Source: an uncultured Lachnospiraceae bacterium
GTDB lineage: Bacteria; Bacillota; Clostridia; Lachnospirales; Lachnospiraceae
Reading direction: 5' to 3'
Assembly: GCA_910586645.1 (NCBI GenBank)
Contig: CAJUIS010000019.1
Span: forward strand, 1-50,087
Length of the DNA stretch: 50,087 bases
Each line of letters opens with the position of its first letter. Position 1 is the stretch's first letter. The translations under genes and the position numbers were made by a program. The notes under the pieces are model-generated. The model ran no database searches, had not been told where the DNA came from, and saw nothing but the letters and a program-made list of their open reading frames with translations. Positions 16,352 through 21,983 of this stretch are shown one piece after another.

Positions 16352-18427
16352 TTATTGTTTCCATATCTTCATATCGGATAAGACAGAAAGGGAGATTTCG
16401 TATGCTTTGCTCCCTGTGGCATTTTCTGTAGATTGGATGTTGGTTGCAAAAAAGTATGTGTTGTCAGCAGTTTCGATATAGCCAATAAACCAGCCGTTTA
16501 TATCGTTTTCGTTTATCCGTCCGGTTCCGGTTTTGCCGAAAAAACCGTCGGTTTCAGAGAAAGAGCCTTCTAGGCGCTCATTTCTGCTATTCCGCAGAGA
16601 AGAAGGAGAAAGGCGGATGGAATCTTTTACTGCATTTATATGTTCCGGGGCAAAGCCAAAGCGGTTATTGTACAGGTCTGTTAAAAGCGCGACCTGCTCC
16701 ACAGGAGAAATTTTCAGCGCTGACTGCATCCAGAAGGGGGAAACGCTGTCCGGGCATCCTTTTGTTCCGTCTGGCGGCGACACGGAAAGATCAGAATCTA
16801 CAGTTTCATTTCCATAGCCTATTTTTTTCATGTAGTTACGGATGGTGGATGCGCCAAGCTGTTTATCTATTTCCTGAAAGTACCAGTTGACGGAGGACCG
16901 CATGGCAGAATACAGATCCTGATCTGCGTTCCATGCTTTAAACGGATAGTTGTCTCCATTCCATGCCATGAAAGAATTTTCAGGTGTGATAATGCCTTCT
17001 TCCAGTCCAAACAATGCGTCGTATATCTTATAGGTGGAGTTTGGCGCCGTCCGTAAAGTGGCATGCTCCATATCATAAATGTTCCAGGCATCGTTTTTCA
17101 GGTCATATAAGACGAAACTTCCCTCGTATCCATGAAAATATGAAGACAGGTCAGGGAATTCAATTTTTTTGGAGGATATGTCCCAGTTATAATAACTTTG
17201 TTCTGCCGCATAGGTGGACAGTATCGGGGCAAATCCCAAAAGCATAACAAAGGCAAGAGCAAAAATACATGTCCCCTTTATTTTTTTCCAGACAGAAGGT
17301 TTTTTATAAGAAGAAATATTGACAATCCTTTTTTCCATTTGTTTCATGGCTCCGCTGATTCCGGAAGTAAAGGGGAAAGGCATAAGTGAAACTTTTGCTG
17401 TAAAGTTTATCAATGTATTGCCATAATCTTCATAGTCGTTTTCGTCAAGAAGCTTCAGGACAGAAGTATCGCAGGCAATTTCCCTGTCGGCGTGCATTTC
17501 TTTCAGCGCATACCAAACAAAAGGATTGAACCAGTACAGTATGCCAATAAGGTTCATAAGGCAGCCTGCAATGGAGTCCTTGTGTTTGTAGTGCTGTAAT
17601 TCATGTAACAGAATATATCGTATATCCGAGGCGTTGAAATGTTTATCCTCTTCGAGGATACCGTTATGCCTGTCGGCAATTGTATGGAAACCCTCTTCGA
17701 GGATACCGTTATGCCTGTCGGCAATTGTATGGAAACCCTCTTCGAGGATACCGTTATGCCTGTCGGCAGTTATGTGGAAACCCTCTTCGAGGATACCGTT
17801 ATGCCTGTCGGCAGTTATGTGGAAATCCGAGATCAGGTGGATTGGAAGGTAAATGCATGGTTTGAACAGTCCTGTAATAATGGGGGACTTCAAAAAGGCA
17901 GAGCTGTATATGGGAATGTCTTTTTTTATTTTCATCTCACTTAAACAATTGTTGTATAACATACGGACTTCCCTGTTCTGCAAAGGAAGAGCGGATTTTT
18001 TCAGCAAATTTAAGTGCGCTTTTGATTTTACTGCTGACAGCAGCATTGCAAAGATGCCAACTATCCATATTCCAAACAGTATAAGTCCGATTATAGACGG
18101 CGTTTTGCTGCTGACGGACAGCGTAAAGTCACTGATTTGTTTTGCAGTGCCAGACGCATTTATATTTACGGTTGTTTCTGTTATGGTTTTCATATTTGGC
18201 GCTGTTGTATGTTTCAATTTTTCAAGCCATAGAAGAATCTGTGAAAACCAAAACAGACGGAAAGGCAGAAATGGGACTGCCAGCAGGCCAAGCAGCGGAA
18301 ACCATAAATTAAACTGCATCCGGCTTGTCAGGCAGCTTTTTAATACCCGTTTTGCCATGAGAAATATAACTATGACAATGCAGATTAGGATATTGCAAAG
18401 AGAAAAACGTATTCCAAAATCCGCCAT
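16352..18427 (-). CDS. blaR1: BlaR1/MecR1-type beta-lactam sensor-transducer with an internal repeat insertion
   Basis: This 691-aa membrane sensor is longer than the usual ~580-600 aa. It has N-terminal membrane helices (NILICIVIVIFLM; the region 40-70; IIGLILFGIWIVGIFAML), an M56 zinc-protease domain with HELQH at 275-279, a fourth helix near 385-405, then an extracellular penicillin-binding sensor domain with S464-T-Y-K467, S512-V-N514 and K632-T-G. By analogy with BlaR1, acylation of Ser464 by a beta-lactam activates the protease, leading to loss of BlaI. Residues ~201-260 are four copies of a 15-residue repeat absent from the family and lying just before the protease motif. The gene starts 1 bp after the blaI stop, with AGGAGG before its ATG. 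Confidence 0.92.
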   Translation of the reverse strand: MADFGIRFSLCNILICIVIVIFLMAKRVLKSCLTSRMQFNLWFPLLGLLAVPFLPFRLFWFSQILLWLEKLKHTTAPNMKTITETTVNINASGTAKQISDFTLSVSSKTPSIIGLILFGIWIVGIFAMLLSAVKSKAHLNLLKKSALPLQNREVRMLYNNCLSEMKIKKDIPIYSSAFLKSPIITGLFKPCIYLPIHLISDFHITADRHNGILEEGFHITADRHNGILEEGFHTIADRHNGILEEGFHTIADRHNGILEEDKHFNASDIRYILLHELQHYKHKDSIAGCLMNLIGILYWFNPFVWYALKEMHADREIACDTSVLKLLDENDYEDYGNTLINFTAKVSLMPFPFTSGISGAMKQMEKRIVNISSYKKPSVWKKIKGTCIFALAFVMLLGFAPILSTYAAEQSYYNWDISSKKIEFPDLSSYFHGYEGSFVLYDLKNDAWNIYDMEHATLRTAPNSTYKIYDALFGLEEGIITPENSFMAWNGDNYPFKAWNADQDLYSAMRSSVNWYFQEIDKQLGASTIRNYMKKIGYGNETVDSDLSVSPPDGTKGCPDSVSPFWMQSALKISPVEQVALLTDLYNNRFGFAPEHINAVKDSIRLSPSSLRNSRNERLEGSFSETDGFFGKTGTGRINENDINGWFIGYIETADNTYFFATNIQSTENATGSKAYEISLSVLSDMKIWKQ
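17647..17826 (-). repeat. Four in-frame tandem copies of a 45-bp unit in blaR1
   Basis: CCTCTTCGAGGATACCG recurs at 17647, 17692, 17737 and 17782, exactly 45 bp apart. The copies differ at only a few bases (GGCAATTGTATGG versus GGCAGTTATGTGG). On the coding strand each gives a 15-aa unit of type GFHTIADRHNGILEE. The unit length is a multiple of three, so gain or loss of copies keeps blaR1 in frame. Near identity implies recent expansion, typical of slipped-strand variation. Confidence 0.95.
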
Positions 18428-18428
18428 A

Positions 18429-18812
18429 CTAATCCCTCCTGTTTGTTCTTTTGGTGAGAAGCGAGCGCAGGGCGTCTATTTCTGATTCAGAGAGTTTATC
18501 ATCTTCAATATAGGCGGAAAGCATTGCGGTGATATTCCCGTTATAGTAACGCTTGAGAAAGGAATGGCTTTCCCGCCCAATGTATTCTTTTTCTTCTATC
18601 AGAGGTGTATAAACGAATACTCTGCTTTGTTTTTCATAAGAAAGAGCGCCTTTTGTCACAAGACGCTTGATTAAAGTCTGTATTGTCTTTGGACTCCATT
18701 TGGTGGTCTGTGTCAATTTATCCGTTATCTCATTGGTGCTGATTGGTGCGTGTTTCCATATGACTTTCATCACTTCAAATTCTGCTTCTGAAATCTGCGG
18801 CAATGCTTTCAT
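18429..18812 (-). CDS. blaI: BlaI/MecI-family transcriptional repressor
   Basis: This 127-aa protein begins with the family winged helix: ISEAEFEVMKVIWKHAPIST, then WSPKTIQTLIKRLVTKGAL as recognition region, and the wing RVFVYTPLIEEKEYI. The C-terminal ~50 residues are the dimerisation helices that BlaR1 signalling inactivates. ATGGAGGG precedes the ATG. A consensus promoter and a TTACA-N2-TGTAA dyad lie directly upstream, so it should repress its own blaI-blaR1 operon. The same dyads before 12475 point to the lipoprotein operon as its second target. Confidence 0.95.
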   Translation of the reverse strand: MKALPQISEAEFEVMKVIWKHAPISTNEITDKLTQTTKWSPKTIQTLIKRLVTKGALSYEKQSRVFVYTPLIEEKEYIGRESHSFLKRYYNGNITAMLSAYIEDDKLSESEIDALRSLLTKRTNRRD

Positions 18813-18831
18813 TTTGAACCCTCCATGATTC

Positions 18832-18843
18832 TTACAAATGTAA
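18832..18843. promoter_or_regulatory. BlaI/MecI-type operator 3 (autoregulatory)
   Basis: TTACAAATGTAA lies between the -10 box and the blaI start, covering the expected transcription start. A wider TACA-N8-TGTA pair (18844-18859) also overlaps the -10 but has non-standard spacing. This supports negative autoregulation of blaI-blaR1. Confidence 0.75.
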
Positions 18844-18848
18844 TACAG

Positions 18849-18877
18849 ATTATAGTGTATAAAATCAGGAATGTCAA
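18849..18877 (-). promoter_or_regulatory. Consensus promoter of blaI-blaR1
   Basis: On the minus strand TTGACA (18877-18872), a 17-bp spacer and TATAAT (18854-18849) match the sigma-A consensus perfectly. The -10 ends 5 bp before operator 3, so repression by BlaI is expected to dominate. Confidence 0.8.
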
Positions 18878-19018
18878 TTTTTATTCTCAGCCGTACAAAG
18901 TGGCATAAGTCTTAAACTGCGCTTCCTGGAAACTGTGTTCAAAAAAGGATTAGCTCCCTCGGTCTATGGGACAATCATTCGTTCATATATTGAGAATGAG
19001 AGGGGTGTTGTCTGTTGA
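18863..19018 (+). pseudogene. Start-less 51-codon open frame upstream of the small recombinase-linked gene
   Basis: The frame is open from 18863, just after a TAA, to a TGA at 19016-19018. It encodes ...ISLKLRFLETVFKKGLAPS and then VYGTIIRSYIENERGVVC. There is no ATG, and its beginning overlaps the blaI promoter. The TGA overlaps the TTG start of the next gene, as in coupled operons. It may be the tail of a lost upstream gene, for example a second recombinase or element-control gene truncated when the cargo was acquired. The family is not recognised and chance openness cannot be excluded. Confidence 0.3.
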
Positions 19019-19209
19019 AGCATAGGGAATTTATTTATGTTGGCGAGCCTGTTTTGGAATTGAATGAGCGGGAACACGCAGCATTTCTTATGAATTTTCA
19101 AAGGTCGGTTCTTTTGTCATTAGAAAAACGAAACCTGTTGACCGCATCACAGCGAGAAAGCTGTTTGCTTGAACTTGAAAAACAATATTGTCCATATTGG
19201 AAAAAGTGA
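19015..19209 (+). CDS. 64-aa protein preceding the integrase gene, unknown function
   Basis: It uses a TTG start (19015) with AGAGGGG 8 nt upstream. The protein, starting MKHREFIYVGEPVLELNERE, is helical and charged and ends in a motif of the type RESCLLELEKQYCPYWKK. Small proteins of this kind are common just upstream of large serine recombinases in Clostridia elements, where a role in controlling excision or direction is plausible but, to my knowledge, not shown for this one. It is followed by a hairpin-plus-T run and then the integrase. No helix-turn-helix is certain. I call it a gene on the basis of start signals, compact length and position. Confidence 0.6.
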   Translation: MKHREFIYVGEPVLELNEREHAAFLMNFQRSVLLSLEKRNLLTASQRESCLLELEKQYCPYWKK

Positions 19210-19236
19210 CGTCAGGCATAACCGCTTGGCGTTTTT
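19210..19236 (+). terminator. Hairpin with T-run between the small gene and the integrase
   Basis: CGTCAGGC (19210-19217) pairs with GCTTGGCG (19224-19231) including two G-U pairs, with loop ATAACC, followed by TTTTT. It may terminate or attenuate transcription before the integrase gene, separating its expression from upstream reading. Confidence 0.5.
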
Positions 19237-19301
19237 ACATAAAGAAATATGGGAAAGCAGAGGATATAAAAATAGAAAAAATCAAATAGAGGGATGTTCT
19301 T

Positions 19302-20957
19302 ATGTCGATAGATAAATATGAAACTTTAAATCAAGAAAGAAAAATACAGCGCACAAAGAGAAAAGTCGCCGCATACTGCCGTGTATCTACGGACAGCGAA
19401 GACCAGGCCAATTCATTTGAAAGCCAGCAGCGTTATTTCAGACAATATATAGAGCGTAACTCTGATTGGGAGCTTTACGAAATATTTGCGGATGAAGGCA
19501 TTTCCGGCACGAACACAAAAAAACGGAAAGAGTTTAACCGCATGGTTGCGTGTGCCAGGAATGGAGATTTTGATTTGATTATCACAAAAGAGATTTCTCG
19601 TTTTGCGAGGAATACTCTGGACAGTATTTATTATACCCGAGATCTGAAAAAGCATGGGATAGGCGTTATCTTTTTAAATGATAACATCAATACCTTAGAC
19701 GGTGATGCGGAACTTAGACTTGCCATTATGTCTTCAATTGCACAGGAGGAAAGCCGTAAGATTTCCGAGCGTGTCAAGTGGGGGCAGAAACGTCAGATGG
19801 AGCGGGGAGTTGTGTTTGGGAGGAGTATGCTTGGTTATGATGTGAAAGACGGTAAAATGTATATTAACGAAGAAGGGGCAGAAGTTGTCCGTCTTATTTT
19901 TCATAAATTCGTCAATGAGAAGAAAGGCGCGCATATCATTGCCCGTGAGCTTTTGGAAGCAGGGATACAACCGATGCGGCGTGTAAAGGAATGGCAGAAT
20001 ACCGTGATTCTCCGTATTATTCGCAATGAGAAATATTGCGGGGATTTGGTGCAGAAGAAAACCTACACGCCTGATTTTCTTTCCCACGAAAAGAAATACA
20101 ACCGGGGACAGGAGGAATTTGTCATTATCAAAGATCATCACGAACCGATTATATCCCGTGAAATGTTTGAAGAAGCGAACCGTATTTTAGATGCGCGTTC
20201 TTTGTCGCAGGAGGGGAAAGCAAAATACAGCAGCCGTTATCCATTTTCCGGTAAAATCAAATGCGGATGCTGCGGTTCCAGTTATGTGGCGCGGTATAAA
20301 ACACGAAAAAACGGAAGCCGGTACAAAGCATGGCGCTGCAGTGAAGCTGTCAAGCATGGAAGCCCTCATATTGATAAAGCGGGAAATAAAGCTGGCTGTA
20401 CGGGAATGAGCATACGAAATGAAGATGCGTCTTACATCATGTATCTTGTAATAAGGAGCTTGCAATGTAACAAAAGCAAAATCACAGATCGTTTAATTTC
20501 TATTGTCAGGGCCGTTATAGCAATGGACAGCGCAGGTGCAGATATGGAGAAATTGAAATGGAAGATTAAGGTTGCTAAAGAAAAGCGTACAAACCTCATT
20601 GACTTTTATCTCTCCGGTAATATTGCCAGAGATGAATTTACAGCGGCAAAGGCAAAATACGATGGTGAAATTGCCGAATTGCAATCCGTTATAGAAAGTA
20701 TAGGAAAACAAAGAAAAAGTTCTGCAAAGCAGCGGGAGCTTATCGCTGAAATAACGAAAGCGATTAACGGGCTTGTAAACGGTGTGGAATATGAAGATGA
20801 TTTCTATAAAGAAATCTTAGATAAAATGGTGGTGAACGACCAAGGCCGCATTGATGTGTATTTGACTTCACTTCCTTTTAAATGGAGCTACATGGCTGTA
20901 AAAAGCGTAAATTGTTTACAGGGTAAACCGCTAAGAAAGCCTAATCCTCTGAATTAG
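19302..20957 (+). CDS. Large serine recombinase, integrase/excisionase of the 20-kb element
   Basis: This 551-aa protein catalyses site-specific insertion and excision through a 5'-phosphoserine link. The N-terminal resolvase domain (~20-165) has catalytic S29 in YCRVSTD and conserved arginines in SRFARNTLD and the helix E region EESRKISERVKWG. The recombinase domain (~170-300) has HHEPIISREMFEEANRIL. A zinc ribbon (~320-375) has CGCCGSSYV and later cysteines in WRCSEA and GCTG. A coiled coil (~400-460) and a C-terminal tail follow. ATG 19302 is preceded by AGAGGG. The gene ends 96 bp from the right core, the usual place for such integrases. It is distinct in sequence from the recombinase at 1-780. 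Confidence 0.95.
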   Translation: MSIDKYETLNQERKIQRTKRKVAAYCRVSTDSEDQANSFESQQRYFRQYIERNSDWELYEIFADEGISGTNTKKRKEFNRMVACARNGDFDLIITKEISRFARNTLDSIYYTRDLKKHGIGVIFLNDNINTLDGDAELRLAIMSSIAQEESRKISERVKWGQKRQMERGVVFGRSMLGYDVKDGKMYINEEGAEVVRLIFHKFVNEKKGAHIIARELLEAGIQPMRRVKEWQNTVILRIIRNEKYCGDLVQKKTYTPDFLSHEKKYNRGQEEFVIIKDHHEPIISREMFEEANRILDARSLSQEGKAKYSSRYPFSGKIKCGCCGSSYVARYKTRKNGSRYKAWRCSEAVKHGSPHIDKAGNKAGCTGMSIRNEDASYIMYLVIRSLQCNKSKITDRLISIVRAVIAMDSAGADMEKLKWKIKVAKEKRTNLIDFYLSGNIARDEFTAAKAKYDGEIAELQSVIESIGKQRKSSAKQRELIAEITKAINGLVNGVEYEDDFYKEILDKMVVNDQGRIDVYLTSLPFKWSYMAVKSVNCLQGKPLRKPNPLN

Positions 20958-20968
20958 AAACGTTTAAG

Positions 20969-21241
20969 TCATTTAGTCAGAGGCAGATCGGCTTTTGCAA
21001 TAAAAAGAGTCTTTGCTGATGTGCAGTTTCTTTGGAACATTTCAGAGGCTTCTGTACCGATATCAGTCAATATCCCCATTACTTCGCGGTAAGGCATAGA
21101 GTATCTCTGTGACAAATACCGCAGACTGGCAGAGATTTCACCATCCGGACCGCCGTATTGACTCATAATAAACTTCGCAATCTGAGGATTCGTTTCTTTA
21201 ATATTGATCGGATATTCCAGACGTTTTTCATAATTCCACAT
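20969..21241 (-). pseudogene. cotJC: cotJC N-terminal fragment, interrupted by the 20-kb element
   Basis: The gene starts at ATG 21241, overlapping the cotJB stop (TAATG). It reads MWNYEKRLEYPINIKETN, then SQYGGPDGEISASLRYLSQR and MGILTDIGTE, the canonical N-terminal ~64 residues of CotJC, a spore-coat protein of the manganese-catalase/ferritin-like family. At the core (21058-21054) it passes into element sequence and ends after ~26 unrelated residues at 20969. The continuation EMAHFEMVATIV is at ~1080, 20 kb away, in the same orientation and phase. The truncated product would lack most metal ligands. Either the gene is dead or, as with skin-type elements, it is rebuilt by excision in the mother cell. 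Confidence 0.92.
21046..21066. other. Right attachment junction (attR)
   Basis: Element sequence ends AGGCTTCT, then the core GTACC (21054-21058), then cotJC sequence (GATATCAGTC...). Together with attL this predicts the empty chromosomal site TTCG-GTACC-GATATC, which contains the palindrome TCGGTACCGA. It also predicts a circular-element site with 6-bp inverted arms GCTTCT/AGAAGC around GTACCTAT. Confidence 0.75.
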
Positions 21242-21513
21242 TAACAATGCCCTCCTTCCCATGGCCATGGCTCTGATGCCCAAATCCAGTGATCGTCGTC
21301 TGGCCGCACCAGATCCAGCGTCAGAGGAGCATAGTTTTTAGAATAAAGCTCCAGAGCTTTTTTTCTTTCCTCATTATAATGATGGAAGAAAGCAAGGGCG
21401 TCTGCGTCATCAGGATGGGTATCTAAATATAAAGAAATGTCAGTTACAGCGAAGCTGACCTCGTCAATCCACTGGAGAAGCTGTTGTCGGGTCATGCCGT
21501 TTTGTCTCAACAT
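21241..21513 (-). CDS. cotJB: Spore coat protein CotJB
   Basis: This 90-aa protein is part of the CotJA-CotJB-CotJC inner spore-coat set. The sequence MTRQQLLQWIDEVSFAVTD, then YLDTHPDDADALAFF, and the C-terminal WIWASEPWPWEGG are characteristic of CotJB. A longer frame begins at 21531, but the ribosome site GGAAAGGAGG lies 6 nt before ATG 21513, so that start is chosen. It overlaps the end of cotJA by a few bases and the cotJC start by one base, showing a translationally coupled three-gene operon. The gene is intact. It should be expressed in the mother cell during sporulation. Confidence 0.93.
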   Translation of the reverse strand: MLRQNGMTRQQLLQWIDEVSFAVTDISLYLDTHPDDADALAFFHHYNEERKKALELYSKNYAPLTLDLVRPDDDHWIWASEPWPWEGGHC

Positions 21514-21731
21514 GGGCGGCCTCCTTTCCATCCCATAAAGGGTTTGTGCAATTCAGGGAAAATAGTTCCGCATTGCAAGGCTTCATCTGCCTCATAGATA
21601 GTTTTAAAGCGCTGCATTGGCACATATGCCATAGCGAGGGGGAAATTATTCACAGACCAATCATCCCTGGCGCGCATTGAGGGGGATGGGCAGAGAGGTC
21701 TTTGACACCTTGGCTGACTGCAAGTGTTCAT
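21507..21731 (-). CDS. cotJA: Spore coat protein CotJA
   Basis: This 74-aa, Pro- and Cys-rich protein has the CotJA hallmarks: LAMAYVPMQRFKTIYEADEALQCGTIFPEL and HKPFMGWKGG (quoted in pieces, contiguous in the protein). It is the first gene of cotJABC. AAGGAGATATCGT before ATG 21731 is a good ribosome site. Upstream sequence carries a mother-cell sigma-type promoter candidate rather than a vegetative one. CotJA is needed for incorporation of CotJC into the spore coat in Bacillus. That its partner gene cotJC is broken here makes the operon noteworthy. Confidence 0.9.
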   Translation of the reverse strand: MNTCSQPRCQRPLCPSPSMRARDDWSVNNFPLAMAYVPMQRFKTIYEADEALQCGTIFPELHKPFMGWKGGRPC

Positions 21732-21760
21732 ACGATATCTCCTTTTTTGATTTATATCTT

Positions 21761-21788
21761 TAACGTATGCAGCAGCTTTTTAAAAGTG
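21761..21788 (-). promoter_or_regulatory. Candidate sporulation (sigma-E/sigma-K) promoter of cotJABC
   Basis: On the minus strand CATACGTTA (21769-21761) fits the CATANNNTA -10 of sigma-K and is close to the sigma-E -10. An AC dinucleotide (21787-21786) lies 16 bp upstream, as expected for a sigma-K -35. No good vegetative promoter is visible before cotJA. Bacillus cotJ is known to be mother-cell expressed. Confidence 0.45.
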
Positions 21789-21909
21789 ACAGGGAAAAAT
21801 ACAATTATATTCATTCAAAATGAAAATGAGAACAGGAAATGTAAAAAAGCTGTGAAAATCAAATTGAAGAATAAATATTTTAAAAATTGATTTCCATGCA
21901 AAAAAGCCA

Positions 21910-21939
21910 TTGATTTATACTTTGCAGATGTGTTATTAT
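21910..21939 (+). promoter_or_regulatory. Candidate promoter of the foldase lipoprotein gene
   Basis: TTGATT (21910-21915), an 18-bp spacer ending TGT, and TATTAT (21934-21939), about 45 bp before the ATG at 21984. It is the only sigma-A-like site seen in the 250-bp gap between cotJA and this gene. Confidence 0.5.
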
Positions 21940-21983
21940 GCCTATGGAAAAGCAGTTTATATATTTAAGAAAGAGGATATGTT

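Larger units (their letters stand above)
1083..21058. mobile_element. ~20-kb serine-recombinase integrative element interrupting cotJC
   Basis: The boundaries come from the two cotJC pieces. At the left, cotJC sequence stops at the core GTACC (1083-1087). At the right it resumes at GTACC (21054-21058). Unit length core to core is 19,971 bp. Joining the outer flanks gives TTCG-GTACC-GATATC, which translates in frame on the minus strand as ...ILTDIGTEEMAHF.... Cargo: hsdRSM, a two-component system with an ABC exporter, a GNAT fusion protein, three paralogous lipoproteins, blaI-blaR1, a small protein and the integrase. No relaxase, type IV secretion or phage structural gene is visible, so it is not self-transmissible as far as can be seen. 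It could be a mobilisable genomic island or a skin-like intervening element. Confidence 0.88.

Noticed and set aside
17634..17865. CRISPR-like regular array, and several plus-strand open frames at the same place
   Set aside because: The 45-bp units are directly adjacent with no spacers and lie in frame inside blaR1. Because 45 is a multiple of three, all frames stay open, which creates artificial plus-strand ORFs.
16352..18427. A penicillin-binding protein or class D beta-lactamase instead of BlaR1
   Set aside because: The SxxK/KTG domain follows membrane helices and an HELQH protease domain and is encoded with blaI, so it is the sensor.
1083..21058. Integrative conjugative element or prophage
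   Set aside because: No relaxase, coupling protein, type IV secretion, capsid, tail or lysis genes are recognisable. The cargo is restriction, regulation, transport and lipoprotein genes only.
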